Assembly (NCBI RefSeq): GCF_900107145.1
Contig: NZ_FNOW01000004.1
Coordinates: 1 to 64,000, forward strand
Length of the DNA: 64,000 bases
Direction of reading: 5' to 3'
From: Allochromatium warmingii
Lineage (GTDB): Bacteria; Pseudomonadota; Gammaproteobacteria; Chromatiales; Chromatiaceae
Shown: piece by piece, positions 18,859 to 31,437 of the stretch
Layout of the letters: each line of letters begins with the position of its first letter
Numbering within the stretch: position 1 is the stretch's first letter
Program-made: the position numbers and the translations under genes
Notes under the pieces: generated by a model
Seen by the model: the letters and a program-made list of their open reading frames with translations, nothing else
Databases searched by the model: none
What the model was told of the DNA's origin: nothing

Positions 18859-20064
18859 TTAGCGCATCTGCTCATGAATTAACCCAAGAATCCGTTGCCC
18901 ATTTGTACTCGCATCGGGTTTACCATCGGCTTTAAGCACCATGACCCGTGATTCATGCTCATTGCCGCTGACTTTAATCTGATACGGCTTAATACCATCA
19001 GCGTCATCGGTATCACGCCAAAAAGCTAACCGTGATAAGAGTCCAGTCTTTTCGCCCTCAGCGGCATCATCATCGGCTTCACCGCGCCGACTTGCATAAC
19101 GCACATAATAAACGCCCTGCGTTTGATCGCGATCTTCAACAGTAAAATCAGCGCGATCTAAAGCCGTGCCAGTTAACCGCCACGCGGCGCGTAATTCTTG
19201 CGGAATGACAATCACCGGCACACCTTGTTCAGCAATTAAACGCGATCTTGACTGAACAGGCTGCTCAGTTGTTGCGTCAGTCGCAGTATCAGGTGTTGCG
19301 GGACGTGCCGCTTTTTTGGGATCGGCCCCTAAATACACCATCAGCCGCCGCAACATTTCGGCTTCTTTTTCGCTATCCGAAGCACTCGGCTCCCAAATAG
19401 TGCGCTGGGTGCCACTGAGCGTATCTGTGACCACGCGCTCGGCCATACTCCGATGCGTCAAACGAATATCTGTGGTGCCGCTTTTTAGCCCTTCTTCAAT
19501 CCGGACATTATATTGATCGCGGTTAGAAGTCGAATACATCCCCTCGGCGATTTTACTGACCATCCGAGTCACAAAATCTTTGCGAATTTCCGCGCGATTA
19601 TCGAGCCAGTCGGTGCGCATCACACCTAAAGTCGGATTTTGTTCCGTGAGCAAAATGCCTTGTTCACGCCAAAATGCAATCAAGCGCGGCCAAACAAGTT
19701 GCGGTGTCGCTTGGACTTCAAGCCAGCGTTCAGCACCACGTCGTTTGAGTTCAACATTTTGCACCGTCGGTAAGACGGTAGCTTGACCGGAGGCTGCAAC
19801 CTGCTGACGATTTTCACGATTGCCAGCATATTCCGAAAAGGTTGTCGGCTGCGCGACGCCGCCCGGAATATCGAGTGCATCATCAAAATTGCCTGCGGTT
19901 AAATCCGGTGGAATTTCCAGATTTTCCGTTGCTTCGCGCTGTTTTTTATAAACTAAACGCTGATCGGGTAATGACTCTTGGAGGTCGCTGGAACTACAGC
20001 CCGCTAATATCAGGAGCGGCACGCAATAAATACACGCTAGAATGCGCTTGACATGAAGTCTCAC
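18859..20064 (-). CDS. bamC: Outer membrane assembly lipoprotein BamC
   Basis: BamC (NlpB) is a lipoprotein of the BAM complex that inserts beta-barrel proteins into the outer membrane. The protein has a lipobox LLILAGC close to the N terminus, then the unstructured segment with LPDQRLVYKKQRE and LEIPPDLT that binds BamD in known structures. Two helix-grip domains follow: about residues 100-235 (RGAERWLEVQATPQLVW...) and 280-390 (AWRLTGTALDRADFTV...). The start is taken as GTG 20064 because GAGAGG lies at a proper distance before it; an upstream in-frame TTG at 20097 would add 11 residues. It follows dapA by 39 bases, the conserved dapA-bamC arrangement. Confidence 0.9.
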   Translation of the reverse strand: MRLHVKRILACIYCVPLLILAGCSSSDLQESLPDQRLVYKKQREATENLEIPPDLTAGNFDDALDIPGGVAQPTTFSEYAGNRENRQQVAASGQATVLPTVQNVELKRRGAERWLEVQATPQLVWPRLIAFWREQGILLTEQNPTLGVMRTDWLDNRAEIRKDFVTRMVSKIAEGMYSTSNRDQYNVRIEEGLKSGTTDIRLTHRSMAERVVTDTLSGTQRTIWEPSASDSEKEAEMLRRLMVYLGADPKKAARPATPDTATDATTEQPVQSRSRLIAEQGVPVIVIPQELRAAWRLTGTALDRADFTVEDRDQTQGVYYVRYASRRGEADDDAAEGEKTGLLSRLAFWRDTDDADGIKPYQIKVSGNEHESRVMVLKADGKPDASTNGQRILGLIHEQMR

Positions 20065-20103
20065 GATCAAAAGCCTCTCAAGCTGAAATACGGACAAAAA
20101 AAC

Positions 20104-20979
20104 TCACAGCAATCCGGCTTGAATCATTGCTTGCCGAACGGGAGCGGTGCAATCTTCGGTGAGCCAAGTCAGCGGCAAACGAATTCCGCGTGAACACAAG
20201 CCCATTTCGGCCAGCGCCCATTTAACCGGAATTGGGTTGGATTGAATAAACAGATCGCGATGCAGCGCGGCAAGTTGCGCATCAAGTGCGGTGGCGCGAT
20301 CACGGTCACCAGCTAGGGCGGCGTCGCATAAAGCTTGCATCAGACGCGGCGCGACATTGGCGGTGACCGAGATCACGCCATCGCCGCCGCGCAGCAGAAA
20401 TTCACACGCTGTTGCGTCATCGCCGCTGTAGAGCGCGAACGCCGGGCCGCAATCGGCGCGTAAACGAGCGACTCGCGTGAGATCGCCGGTTGCTTCTTTA
20501 ATGCCGATGATCGGGTCAAGTTCGGCGAGACGCGCCACGGTGTCGGGGTGCATGTCGCAGGCGGTACGGCCCGGAACGTTGTAAAGAATTTGAGGAATAT
20601 CAACAGCTTCTGCAATCGCACGATGATGCAGATACAGCCCCTGTTGCGTGGGCTTGTTGTAATAGGGGGTTACCAATAGCGCGGCATCGGCGCCGGCTTC
20701 GCGGGCACAGTGCGTGAGTCGAATCGCCTCGCGGGTGCAGTTTGCGCCCGTGCCGGCGATGACTGGCACGCGCCCAGCGGCCAGCTCAACAGTGCGCCGG
20801 ATCAGGGCGCAATGTTCGTGTTCATCTAGGGTCGCGGATTCGCCGGTGGTGCCGACGGCGACGAGAGCTGATGTGCCCTGCGCGACATGGAAATCGACGA
20901 GTCGTTGCAGGCTCGCGTCATCAATCTCCCCATCGCTGTGCATGGGCGTGACGAGTGCAACGATGCTGCCGCGAAACAT
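20104..20979 (-). CDS. dapA: 4-hydroxy-tetrahydrodipicolinate synthase
   Basis: DapA condenses pyruvate with aspartate semialdehyde, the first committed step to diaminopimelate and lysine. At 291 residues it has the normal size. The TIM-barrel blocks [17 protein letters not shown] (4-20), [15 protein letters not shown] and [18 protein letters not shown] are seen. The Schiff-base lysine is in [14 protein letters not shown] (near residue 160). It is the first gene of a dapA-bamC unit. Confidence 0.97.
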   Translation of the reverse strand: MFRGSIVALVTPMHSDGEIDDASLQRLVDFHVAQGTSALVAVGTTGESATLDEHEHCALIRRTVELAAGRVPVIAGTGANCTREAIRLTHCAREAGADAALLVTPYYNKPTQQGLYLHHRAIAEAVDIPQILYNVPGRTACDMHPDTVARLAELDPIIGIKEATGDLTRVARLRADCGPAFALYSGDDATACEFLLRGGDGVISVTANVAPRLMQALCDAALAGDRDRATALDAQLAALHRDLFIQSNPIPVKWALAEMGLCSRGIRLPLTWLTEDCTAPVRQAMIQAGLL

Positions 20980-21187
20980 GCTCCAACCCCACTCAAGCCA
21001 GTGCTTAAAACGAAAGCGACCTAAAACGACATAGTAGCTTGCGCGGCTTGTCGGTTACAACCGTGGGGCGGAGCCGTGTCGGACGCTTTGAGAGTAACTC
21101 GTTAATGCGAGCACGCTGTATCACATCTAAACTGTTATTTAGAGCATAAAACACACGCCACCCCCTGCTGTACACGAGGCCAGCCTT

Positions 21188-22213
21188 ATGAGCGCCGCTC
21201 ATTTCAGCCGCATCGAACGGCTCAAACAGCTTGAAGCCTGCTTGCCGGTCGAAGGTCGCCCCGAACGCTGCCCAGATGTCGGGCGCTTACTCGACCGTCT
21301 CGGCGACCTCTATGGCAGCGCGAGCGAAGCGGCGACACGACGTGCCTTACAGCGCGATTTACAGGAGTTAGTCCAAACTGGACGCATCACTATCGTCAAT
21401 CCCAACGGCAAACCGCTACGCTATCGCCGTCTGATCGACGATCCCGATGACGATCCGGCGGTCTGGAATTGGATGTGGCAACAGGTGCTTGATCAAGCTG
21501 GCGCAACCCTGCCGCGCCGCCAACTCGACCGCGTCTGGCAGCATCTGCTCACCTCAGCCGACGGGCCGCGCCTCGATGAATCGCGTTTGCGCATTCTGCC
21601 CGATACGCTGCGTCTGCAACCGGTGGAACTGTATGCCGGTGTGTTACGGGCGGTGATTCAAGCATTGATTCAGCGCCGTGCGCTGCGGGTGCGCTATCGC
21701 AAGCCGTCAGGTGAGCGCTGCACTTCTGATCTGCATCCGCAAGCACTCATACAACGCGGCCCGATTCCGTATCTCTTTGCACTGAAAAATGCTGAGACCG
21801 CGCCGGTGCGTCTTTACGCGCTGCATCGCATGACACATGCGGAACTCTTGCCCGAAACGCCAGCACGTCCGGCTGAGGGATTTGATCTGGATACGGCAAT
21901 TGCGGATGGTCGGGCGGATTTTGGTAGCGGTGAAACGATCAACTTAGAACTCCGGGTGCGCGGCTATCTGGCCGATGTGTTGCGCGTTTGTCCGTTGGCA
22001 GCGGAGCAACGGCTAGAAGACGAACCGCACGATTCTGCATTTCAATTACACATTTGGGCGCAGGTGCCATCAACAGGGCAATTGCTGCGCTGGCTATTGG
22101 GCGCGGGCGCGAATCTGGAAGTGCTCGCTCCGCCTGATTTGCGGCGGACTATCGCCGCTCAGACCTACAAAACAGCAGCACTCTACGCCGGCACCTCCGC
22201 CTGTGCGATTTGA
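21188..22213 (+). CDS. WYL-domain transcriptional regulator
   Basis: This 341-residue protein has an N-terminal winged-helix region (residues about 8-65, SRIERLKQLEACL through RRALQRDLQELVQTGRI). A WYL-type domain follows in the middle (residues about 155-225, QRRALRVRYRKPSGE then HPQALIQRGPIPYLFALKN then LYALHRM). The C-terminal WCX-like extension (about 250-335, ETINLELRVRGYLADVLR) is also present. Such proteins usually act as ligand-controlled repressors or activators. The target is unknown; it ends 10 bases before the chosen rsmG start, so it may be co-transcribed with rsmG and the atp genes. No defence genes lie next to it. Confidence 0.85.
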   Translation: MSAAHFSRIERLKQLEACLPVEGRPERCPDVGRLLDRLGDLYGSASEAATRRALQRDLQELVQTGRITIVNPNGKPLRYRRLIDDPDDDPAVWNWMWQQVLDQAGATLPRRQLDRVWQHLLTSADGPRLDESRLRILPDTLRLQPVELYAGVLRAVIQALIQRRALRVRYRKPSGERCTSDLHPQALIQRGPIPYLFALKNAETAPVRLYALHRMTHAELLPETPARPAEGFDLDTAIADGRADFGSGETINLELRVRGYLADVLRVCPLAAEQRLEDEPHDSAFQLHIWAQVPSTGQLLRWLLGAGANLEVLAPPDLRRTIAAQTYKTAALYAGTSACAI

Positions 22214-22223
22214 TGGTGATTCC

Positions 22224-22913
22224 GTGACATCAACGCAATATTCAATCACTGCTCCCACCCCACTCGCCGAGCGCCTGACGCAGGGCTGTGCCGCACTCGG
22301 TCTGACCCCGACTGCCGCGCAACAGGCACAACTGCTTGCCTTCCTCGATCTACTCGTGCGCTGGAATCACGCCTATAACCTCACAGCGGTGCGCGATCCG
22401 CTGGAGATGATCGCCAAGCATCTGCTCGACAGTCTCGCGATTGCGCCCTATCTGTTCGGCGACACCGTGCTCGATTTGGGCACCGGCGCGGGATTGCCCG
22501 GGCTACCGTTAGCGATCCTCGCCCCTGAGCGACGCTTCTGGTTACTCGACAGTAATAATAAAAAGGTACGCTTTGTGCGTCAGGCCGTGCTTGAACTGGG
22601 ATTACAGCAGGTCGAGCCGGTGCAAGCGCGGATCGAAGCGTACCGACCCGAGCAAAAATTCAGTACCATAGTGAGCCGTGCGGTTGCGCCGGAAGCACTT
22701 GTGCCTGTTTTGAGCGCCAATGTGTGCGCCCAGCCGGGGCGATTGCTGTTGATGAAAGGCCGTGCTGAGGCCGTGATCACGACCGATCCCGCATGGGCGG
22801 CGCTGGAGCCGCGCCTCCATCAGCTCCAAATCCCGTTTCTCGATGCACCGCGCCATCTGCTTGAATTACACTGCCCGACAAGCGATGCCGATGAATCTGC
22901 ATCTAGGCGTTGA
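22224..22913 (+). CDS. rsmG: 16S rRNA (guanine-527-N7)-methyltransferase RsmG
   Basis: RsmG (GidB) methylates G527 of 16S rRNA. The protein has the family N terminus with LLVRWNHAYNLTAVRDPLEM, the SAM-binding motif VLDLGTGAGLPGLPLAI, and the later block IVSRAVAPEALV. The GTG at 22224 is preferred (GGTGA upstream); another GTG at 22203 overlaps the WYL gene stop. Typical RsmG is about 205-220 residues, so 229 is acceptable. It precedes atpI as in many gammaproteobacteria, but mnmG, parA and parB, which often sit nearby, are missing. Confidence 0.95.
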   Translation: MTSTQYSITAPTPLAERLTQGCAALGLTPTAAQQAQLLAFLDLLVRWNHAYNLTAVRDPLEMIAKHLLDSLAIAPYLFGDTVLDLGTGAGLPGLPLAILAPERRFWLLDSNNKKVRFVRQAVLELGLQQVEPVQARIEAYRPEQKFSTIVSRAVAPEALVPVLSANVCAQPGRLLLMKGRAEAVITTDPAWAALEPRLHQLQIPFLDAPRHLLELHCPTSDADESASRR

Positions 22914-22983
22914 CCCTGTATTCACGAATACTTATAATTGCGGGCTTGTGAGTGTCGAGCCACGCTCAATTCACATCGATCTC

Positions 22984-23361
22984 ATGCAACAGCCGAACGC
23001 CCGTCAAGCCCGACAAATCCTGAAATTCCAGTTGATTTTCGGCTTGATTCTGACCCTGATTGCCCTGCCGTTCGGCAGTCCAGTTGCGATTTCAGTCCTG
23101 CTCGGGGCCGGAACTTGTTGGCTGGCTAACGCCTTACTGGTGGCTTGGGTTTTTCGCACCTATCGCGCCCAAGCACTAGAGAGGCTGGTTTTGCGTTTTT
23201 ACAGTGCTGAGGTGGCGAAGATCGCAGTGATCCTCGTGCTCTTCGGGGCTGCATTTGCGCTCTATGACGACTTAAACATTTTGGCATTGCTTGGCGCTTA
23301 TTTTTTAGTCCAAGTCATTCCAACCCTGATTGCCGCTCAAACGGGCAGCCAAACCCAGTAG
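22984..23361 (+). CDS. atpI: ATP synthase protein I (AtpI)
   Basis: This 125-residue membrane protein leads the F-type ATP synthase operon. It has four predicted helices (about residues 17-34, 36-55, 74-93 and 97-116), matching AtpI, which helps c-ring assembly. The start MQQPNARQARQ at 22984 is chosen; the frame extends upstream into rsmG without similarity. It is followed by atpB after 13 bases. Confidence 0.9.
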   Translation: MQQPNARQARQILKFQLIFGLILTLIALPFGSPVAISVLLGAGTCWLANALLVAWVFRTYRAQALERLVLRFYSAEVAKIAVILVLFGAAFALYDDLNILALLGAYFLVQVIPTLIAAQTGSQTQ

Positions 23362-23371
23362 CGAGAGATGA

Positions 23372-24593
<1,222 letters not shown>

Positions 24594-24676
24594 ACATGCA
24601 TCCGGCTCCGGCCGGGTCACGGACACTCGCCTGTCATCCTGACTAGGTCTGAGGCAAAGGCACGAGGCACCGATCT

Positions 24677-25147
24677 ATGAATATCAATCTGACCCTGTTT
24701 GCCCAGATGATCACCTTTGCGGTGTTCGTCGGGTTCTGCATGAAGTACATCTGGCCGCCAATCGTGAGCGCATTGGCGGAGCGTAAGGCTAAGATCGCCG
24801 AGGGTCTCGCCGCCGCTGAGCGTGGACACCAGGAAAAGGCGCTTGGCGAGCAACGCGCTCTGGAGCTGATGAAAGAAGCCAAGACCAACGCAGCTGAGAT
24901 CGTCGGTCAAGCCCAAAAGCGTGCCACTGACATCGTTGAAGAGGCGAAGTCCGATGCACGGTCTGAAGGCGAACGGCTTTTAGCAGCAGCGCAGGCGGAG
25001 ATCGAGCGCGAGACTAATCGCGCCCGCGAAGAGCTACGCGAAAAAGTCGCGCTGCTGGCCATCGCGGCGGCTGAAAAGATCCTCCAGAAAGAAATCGATG
25101 TCGCCGTTCATCGTGCGATTGTCGATGATTTCGCCAAGCAGCTCTAA
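24677..25147 (+). CDS. atpF: F0F1 ATP synthase subunit b
   Basis: This 156-residue peripheral-stalk protein starts MNINLTLFAQMITFAVFVGF, a single N-terminal membrane helix. A long charged helix follows (about 30-140, EGLAAAERGHQEKALGEQRA and similar) that dimerises as a coiled coil. The end (EIDVAVHRAIVDDFAKQL) contacts the delta subunit. The size equals the Escherichia coli protein. It is separated from atpH by 9 bases. Confidence 0.97.
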   Translation: MNINLTLFAQMITFAVFVGFCMKYIWPPIVSALAERKAKIAEGLAAAERGHQEKALGEQRALELMKEAKTNAAEIVGQAQKRATDIVEEAKSDARSEGERLLAAAQAEIERETNRAREELREKVALLAIAAAEKILQKEIDVAVHRAIVDDFAKQL

Positions 25148-25156
25148 GGGAACACC

Positions 25157-25696
25157 ATGGCCGGAGAACTCACCACCATCGCGCGCCCGTATGCTGAGGC
25201 CGCCTTTGCGCACGCCAAGGAAACTGGGCAGCTCGACGCCTGGGCTGAGGCGCTGACCCTGTTGGCGACCGTGACCGCAGATCCGCAGATGGCCGCGCAG
25301 ATCGGCAATCCGACCGTGCCGCATGAACGCATCCGCGACCTGCTGCTCGAAATCTGTGGCGAGACGCTGGGGGCGGGGCCGGCCAATCTGGTGCGTCTGC
25401 TCGCCGATAATGCACGGCTCGTGGCGATTCCAGAGATCGCCCGTCTCTTTGAAGAGCGCCGCGTTGCCGATCAAGGCGTGCGTCACGTCGTGGTACGCAG
25501 TGCCTTTGAGGTTGCGAACGATCAACGCTCGGCGCTGGCCGATGCGCTCGCAAAGCGTCTGGGCGCTCAGGTCGATCTAACGTTTGAGATCGACACCGCC
25601 CTGCTTGGCGGGATCGAGATCCGCAGCGGCGACCTCGTTATCGACCACTCCGTGCGCGGCAAGATCACGCAACTGGCCCACGCTTTGCAATTCTGA
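25157..25696 (+). CDS. atpH: F0F1 ATP synthase subunit delta
   Basis: This 179-residue subunit connects F1 to the b-subunit stalk. It begins with [18 protein letters not shown], the N-terminal helical domain typical of AtpH. It ends with [22 protein letters not shown], the conserved C-terminal strand. It is normal in length and position, between atpF and atpA. Confidence 0.97.
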   Translation: MAGELTTIARPYAEAAFAHAKETGQLDAWAEALTLLATVTADPQMAAQIGNPTVPHERIRDLLLEICGETLGAGPANLVRLLADNARLVAIPEIARLFEERRVADQGVRHVVVRSAFEVANDQRSALADALAKRLGAQVDLTFEIDTALLGGIEIRSGDLVIDHSVRGKITQLAHALQF

Positions 25697-25709
25697 ACTG
25701 GACACCGCC

Positions 25710-27251
25710 ATGCAACTGAATCCATCCGAGATCAGCGATCTCATTAAACAGAAGATCGAGAAATTCGAGCTTCAGACCGAGGCCCGCACCGAAGGTACCG
25801 TCGTTAGTGTGACTGACGGCATCGTGCGCATTCACGGCCTGTCTGACGCGCAATATTATGAGATGCTCGAATTTCCGGGAAATACCTACGGATTGGCGCT
25901 GAACCTGGAGCGTGACTCGGTGGGCGCGGTCGTGCTGGGCGACTACACCCATTTGTCCGAGGGCGATTGGGTGCGTTGTACCGGGCGCGTCCTAGAAGTG
26001 CCAGTCGGTGCGGGTCTGCTTGGGCGCGTCGTCGATGCGCTGGGCAATCCGATTGACGGCAAAGGGCCAATCGACGCCGAAGGCACCTCGCCGATTGAGA
26101 AGGTCGCGCCGGGCGTGATCGAGCGTAAATCCGTTGACCAACCGTTGCAGACTGGTCTGAAGGCCATCGACGCGATGGTGCCAGTCGGTCGCGGTCAGCG
26201 TGAGCTGATTATCGGCGACCGTCAGACCGGTAAGACCGCTGTCGCCATCGACGCTATCATCAATCAGAAAGGCACCGGCGTTAAGTGTATCTACGTCGCT
26301 GTTGGTCAGAAGAACTCCTCGATTGCTGCCATCGTGCGCAAGCTCGAAGAGCATGGCGCGATGGCTCACACCATCATTGTCGCGGCACCGGCTGCGGATT
26401 CCGCTGCGATGCAGTTCCTCGCGCCCTATGCTGGCTGCACGATGGGCGAGTATTTCCGCGATAAGGGCGAAGATGCGCTGATCGTTTATGACGACCTGAC
26501 TAAGCAGGCTTGGGCCTATCGTCAAGTGTCGCTGCTGCTGCGCCGTCCGCCGGGCCGCGAAGCCTATCCCGGTGACGTGTTCTATCTGCACTCGCGGCTG
26601 CTGGAACGTGCCGCCCGCGTCAACGCCGATTATGTCGAAAAGATGACTGGCGGCAAGGTGAAGGGTCAAACCGGCTCGCTGACCGCACTGCCGATCATCG
26701 AGACTCAGGCCGGTGACGTGTCCGCCTTCGTGCCGACCAACGTGATTTCGATCACCGACGGTCAGATCTTCCTCGAAACCGACCTCTTCAACGCGGGTAT
26801 CCGTCCGGCCATCAACGCCGGTCTGTCGGTGTCGCGTGTCGGTGGTGCGGCCCAGACCAAGATCATCAAGAAGCTCGGCGGCGGTATCCGTCTGGCACTG
26901 GCTCAGTACCGCGAGCTGGCCGCCTTCTCGCAGTTCGCCTCCGACCTGGACGAAGCGACCCGCAAGCAGCTCCAGCGTGGCGAGCGCGTCACTGAACTGA
27001 TGAAGCAGTTCCAGTACTCGCCGTTGAGCGTCGGGCAGATGGCGATTTCGCTGTTTGCGGCCAACGAAGGCTATCTCGATGATGTCGATGTCAAAAAAGT
27101 CGTCGATTTCGAGCGGGCGCTGCAAAGCTATGTGAAGTCAGCGCGTGCTGAATTGCTGGCCAAGATCGATTCGACCGGCGATTTTAACGACGAGATCGCT
27201 CAGGCCATGCACGCCGCGATCAAGGACTTCAAGGCCAACAACACTTGGTAA
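25710..27251 (+). CDS. atpA: F0F1 ATP synthase subunit alpha
   Basis: This 513-residue subunit forms the non-catalytic nucleotide sites of F1. The Walker A motif is [15 protein letters not shown]. The start [19 protein letters not shown] is at 25710; the frame is open upstream into atpH without similarity. The conserved [19 protein letters not shown] block is present in the C-terminal third. A long antisense open frame on the other strand is a shadow of its codon bias. A 137-base repeat separates it from atpG. Confidence 0.98.
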   Translation: MQLNPSEISDLIKQKIEKFELQTEARTEGTVVSVTDGIVRIHGLSDAQYYEMLEFPGNTYGLALNLERDSVGAVVLGDYTHLSEGDWVRCTGRVLEVPVGAGLLGRVVDALGNPIDGKGPIDAEGTSPIEKVAPGVIERKSVDQPLQTGLKAIDAMVPVGRGQRELIIGDRQTGKTAVAIDAIINQKGTGVKCIYVAVGQKNSSIAAIVRKLEEHGAMAHTIIVAAPAADSAAMQFLAPYAGCTMGEYFRDKGEDALIVYDDLTKQAWAYRQVSLLLRRPPGREAYPGDVFYLHSRLLERAARVNADYVEKMTGGKVKGQTGSLTALPIIETQAGDVSAFVPTNVISITDGQIFLETDLFNAGIRPAINAGLSVSRVGGAAQTKIIKKLGGGIRLALAQYRELAAFSQFASDLDEATRKQLQRGERVTELMKQFQYSPLSVGQMAISLFAANEGYLDDVDVKKVVDFERALQSYVKSARAELLAKIDSTGDFNDEIAQAMHAAIKDFKANNTW

Positions 27252-27388
27252 GTAGCCGCCAGCGACCAGCCACCTGCCTCCAGCCGGAGGCCGGTCGGCT
27301 GGCGTGGTGCGTTTTGACAAGTATCGAACCTCCTCGACCCACCAGCCGACTGGCTGGCGGCTGGAAGCTGGAGGCTGGGAGCTAACGA
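27252..27388. repeat. GCTGG-rich palindromic repeat between atpA and atpG
   Basis: The gap contains arms of the type GCCGCCAGC / GCTGGCGGC. The left part (27255-27300) is rich in CCAGC; the right part (27340-27380) reads GGCTGGCGGCTGGAAGCTGG followed by AGGCTGGGAGC. The two halves are roughly complementary, so transcribed RNA could fold into a long imperfect hairpin. Related GCTGGAAGCTG elements occur at 56362-56432, 48819-48851, 44763-44788 and 13417-13437. It is an unusual place for a repeat, in the middle of an essential operon. Confidence 0.7.
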
Positions 27389-28252
27389 ATGGCAGGCGCC
27401 AAAGAAATCCGCACCAAGATCGCGAGCATCAAGAGCACGCAGAAGATCACCAAGGCCATGCAGATGGTCGCGGCCTCCAAGATGCGCAAGGCCCAAGACC
27501 GCATGGCCGCCTCCCGTCCCTACGCGGAGAAGATGCTCCAGGTCATCAGTCATCTGGCCAACGCCACGCCCGAGTATCGGCACTCGTTCATGGCCATCGA
27601 GCGTCCGCGTAAGCGCGTCGGTTATATCGTCGTTTCGTCTGATCGTGGACTATGCGGCGGTCTCAACAGTAACCTGTTCCGTCGGCTGATCGCCGAGATC
27701 AAAGAGCAGCGCACCGCCGGCATCGAGCCGGTGTTCTGCACGATTGGTACCAAGGCGCTGGGCTTTTTTAAACGCTTCGGTGGTGAGGTCAAGGCGCAGG
27801 CGACCCATCTGGGCGACAAGCCGCATGTTGAAGATCTGGTCGGCACGGTCAAGGTCATGCTCGATGCGTTCGAGGCTGGCGAGATCGACGCGATCTATGT
27901 CGTCGGCAATGAATTTGTCAACACCATGACTCAGCGTCCGGTGATCCGCCAACTGGTGCCATTGGTTCCAGGTGAGCGCGAGGCCATGCCCGATCACTGG
28001 GATTACATCTACGAGCCAGACGCAAAGTCGGTCTTGGATGCCCTGTTGACGCGCTACATCGAATCGCTGGTTTATCAAGCCGTGGTCGAAAACAGCGCCT
28101 GCGAGCAGGCCGCCCGCATGGTGGCGATGAAGGCCGCCTCGGACAATGCCGGTAACCTGATCGGTGAGTTGCAGCTCGTTTACAACAAGGCGCGTCAGGC
28201 CGCGATCACCCAAGAGATCTCCGAGATCGTCAGCGGTGCCGCCGCCGTCTAA
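27389..28252 (+). CDS. atpG: F0F1 ATP synthase subunit gamma
   Basis: This 287-residue subunit is the central rotor shaft. It has the family start [20 protein letters not shown] (residues 2-21), the block [18 protein letters not shown], and the C-terminal helix [21 protein letters not shown]. The length is as expected. The repeat upstream leaves GGGAGC as the nearest possible ribosome-binding sequence before the ATG. Confidence 0.98.
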   Translation: MAGAKEIRTKIASIKSTQKITKAMQMVAASKMRKAQDRMAASRPYAEKMLQVISHLANATPEYRHSFMAIERPRKRVGYIVVSSDRGLCGGLNSNLFRRLIAEIKEQRTAGIEPVFCTIGTKALGFFKRFGGEVKAQATHLGDKPHVEDLVGTVKVMLDAFEAGEIDAIYVVGNEFVNTMTQRPVIRQLVPLVPGEREAMPDHWDYIYEPDAKSVLDALLTRYIESLVYQAVVENSACEQAARMVAMKAASDNAGNLIGELQLVYNKARQAAITQEISEIVSGAAAV

Positions 28253-28325
28253 GCGACCGGCTGGCCGCACGCTCGATCCGTGATCGCTGTGGGGCGGGGC
28301 ACGGGATCCAAACAGAATCGCTTAA

Positions 28326-29738
<1,413 letters not shown>

Positions 29739-29752
29739 GGGGGGCTTTCCCA

Positions 29753-30178
29753 ATGGCTATGACAGTCCATGTTGATATCGTCAGCGCCGAGGGGGCGATC
29801 CACTCGGGTCAGGCAGCGATGGTCTATGCCACCGCTGAGATGGGTGAAGTCGGTATCGCGCCACGACACACGGCATTTATTAGCCGTCTGCGCCCGGGTG
29901 ATGTGCGGGTCGAGAACGAGCAGGGCGAGCAGGAGCATTTTTATGTTTCTGGTGGAATGCTCGAAGTCCAGCCGCATAAAGTAACGGTGCTGGCCGATAC
30001 GGCGATCCGCGCCCGTGACCTCGACGAAGCTGCCGCATTGGAAGCCAAGCGCCGCGCTGAAGATACGCTCTCCGGTCAGAAAGCTGAGTTCGAGTACGCC
30101 AAAGCGCAGGCTGAACTGGCCGAAGCTGTGGCGCAACTGCGGGCGATTGAGAAACTGCGGCGATTGAAAGGCCGATAG
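29753..30178 (+). CDS. atpC: F0F1 ATP synthase subunit epsilon
   Basis: This 141-residue subunit has an N-terminal beta sandwich ([17 protein letters not shown], then [14 protein letters not shown], then [21 protein letters not shown]). A C-terminal helical pair follows, which can inhibit ATP hydrolysis. A terminator follows, closing the atp operon. Confidence 0.96.
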   Translation: MAMTVHVDIVSAEGAIHSGQAAMVYATAEMGEVGIAPRHTAFISRLRPGDVRVENEQGEQEHFYVSGGMLEVQPHKVTVLADTAIRARDLDEAAALEAKRRAEDTLSGQKAEFEYAKAQAELAEAVAQLRAIEKLRRLKGR

Positions 30179-30221
30179 CTCAACGCACTTTTCATCCGCA
30201 GTTTTGCTGGTCGTATAAATG

Positions 30222-30251
30222 CGCCTCCATCCGCAAGGATGGAGGCGTTTT
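30222..30251 (+). terminator. Rho-independent terminator of the atp operon
   Basis: An 11-base perfect stem (CGCCTCCATCC / GGATGGAGGCG) with a GCAA tetraloop is followed by TTTTA. It lies 43 bases after the atpC stop. Confidence 0.88.
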
Positions 30252-30301
30252 AGTATCACGGTTTTTTAGATTTTTATATCAAGTATTTTGAGGAAACTAT
30301 A

Positions 30302-31414
30302 ATGGCAAAACTATTATCCCATTATGTAACAAGTCGTGACAATAACTTTAATTTGATTCGTTTTTTAGCTGCAACGCTTGTGTTGTATAGCCATAGTTTT
30401 GCTTTAGCAAAAACAATGTATCCTGAACCATTAGCGCATTTAGTCAACATTACATTAGGCAATGTTGCTGTTGATATCTTTTTTGTGACGAGTGGTTTTT
30501 TGATTGCGAAGAGTTTTTTTGAAAGACAAAATTTGCTTGCTTTTATTTGGGCTAGAATTTTAAGAATTTATCCAGCACTGATTGTTGCGGTTTTATTTTG
30601 CACGCTGATAGTTGGTGCCATTTTTACAAGTTACAATCTGATTGCATATTTTTCTGATTCACAAACATATGAATATATTGCAAAAAATAGCTCTTTGATT
30701 TCAGGCGTGGTTTTTGTTTTGCCAGGTGTTTTTGTTGATAATCATTACAAAGATGCCGTGAATGGCTCACTATGGACATTACCATATGAAATAAAAATGT
30801 ATGCCTTGCTAGTTTTAATGGGTTTGATATTTTTTCAAATTCAGCGATTTTTTAAAAAATCGTTACTTAAGCCATTATTTCTGTTTGCTACACTTTCGGC
30901 AATTTTCTGGAACTTATTTAATTATTTCCAGAACGATATAAGCTTTTCGATTCGGTTTTTTGCGAGTTTCTTTAGTGGGGTGAGTTTTTATCTTTATAGA
31001 GATCAGATTATTTTATCTTTTAGACTATTTCTTGCTTTAAGTATAATAGTTTTTTTATCGGCTGTTCACGTAAAAATTTTTTTCTTTGTTTATAGTTTTT
31101 GCTTGCCTTATCTGCTGCTGTATCTTGCTTACGTACCATCAGGCCCGATTCGGTCTTTTAATAAAATCGGCGATTATTCGTATGGAATTTATATTTATGC
31201 ATTTCCAGTTCAACAATCCATCGCTGCTATGATTCCGCATGTTACGGTTTCTGGTATGGTGATCCTGTCATTCGTCATTACTTTTGCGTTAGCATTTTTA
31301 TCTTGGCATAAAATCGAAAAGAAATGCTTAAAAATGAAAGGGTTGCCTGTTTTGTTTGAGGAAAAAGCACTGCATTTACGTTCAATAATTGCAACAATTT
31401 TTACGAAAAATTAA
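30302..31414 (+). CDS. Acyltransferase 3 (OafA/YrhL-like) membrane protein, AT-rich
   Basis: This 370-residue polytopic membrane protein has about ten predicted helices. The family features are the N-terminal [20 protein letters not shown] with a catalytic-type histidine, [19 protein letters not shown], and the arginine-containing [12 protein letters not shown]. These enzymes transfer acyl groups to sugars of O-antigen, Nod factor or other surface glycans; the acceptor here is unknown. The codons are strikingly A/T-ending compared with flanking genes. It follows the atp terminator and ends 23 bases before the chosen glmU start, breaking the common atpC-glmU neighbourhood. TGAGGAAA before the ATG is a good ribosome-binding site. 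Confidence 0.88.
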   Translation: MAKLLSHYVTSRDNNFNLIRFLAATLVLYSHSFALAKTMYPEPLAHLVNITLGNVAVDIFFVTSGFLIAKSFFERQNLLAFIWARILRIYPALIVAVLFCTLIVGAIFTSYNLIAYFSDSQTYEYIAKNSSLISGVVFVLPGVFVDNHYKDAVNGSLWTLPYEIKMYALLVLMGLIFFQIQRFFKKSLLKPLFLFATLSAIFWNLFNYFQNDISFSIRFFASFFSGVSFYLYRDQIILSFRLFLALSIIVFLSAVHVKIFFFVYSFCLPYLLLYLAYVPSGPIRSFNKIGDYSYGIYIYAFPVQQSIAAMIPHVTVSGMVILSFVITFALAFLSWHKIEKKCLKMKGLPVLFEEKALHLRSIIATIFTKN

Positions 31415-31437
31415 AAACCGCATTGAGTAAAAAAAAT

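Noticed and set aside
25992-27125. A 377-codon minus-strand open frame opposite atpA.
   Set aside because: It is an antisense shadow of the strongly biased atpA codons and has no recognisable domain.
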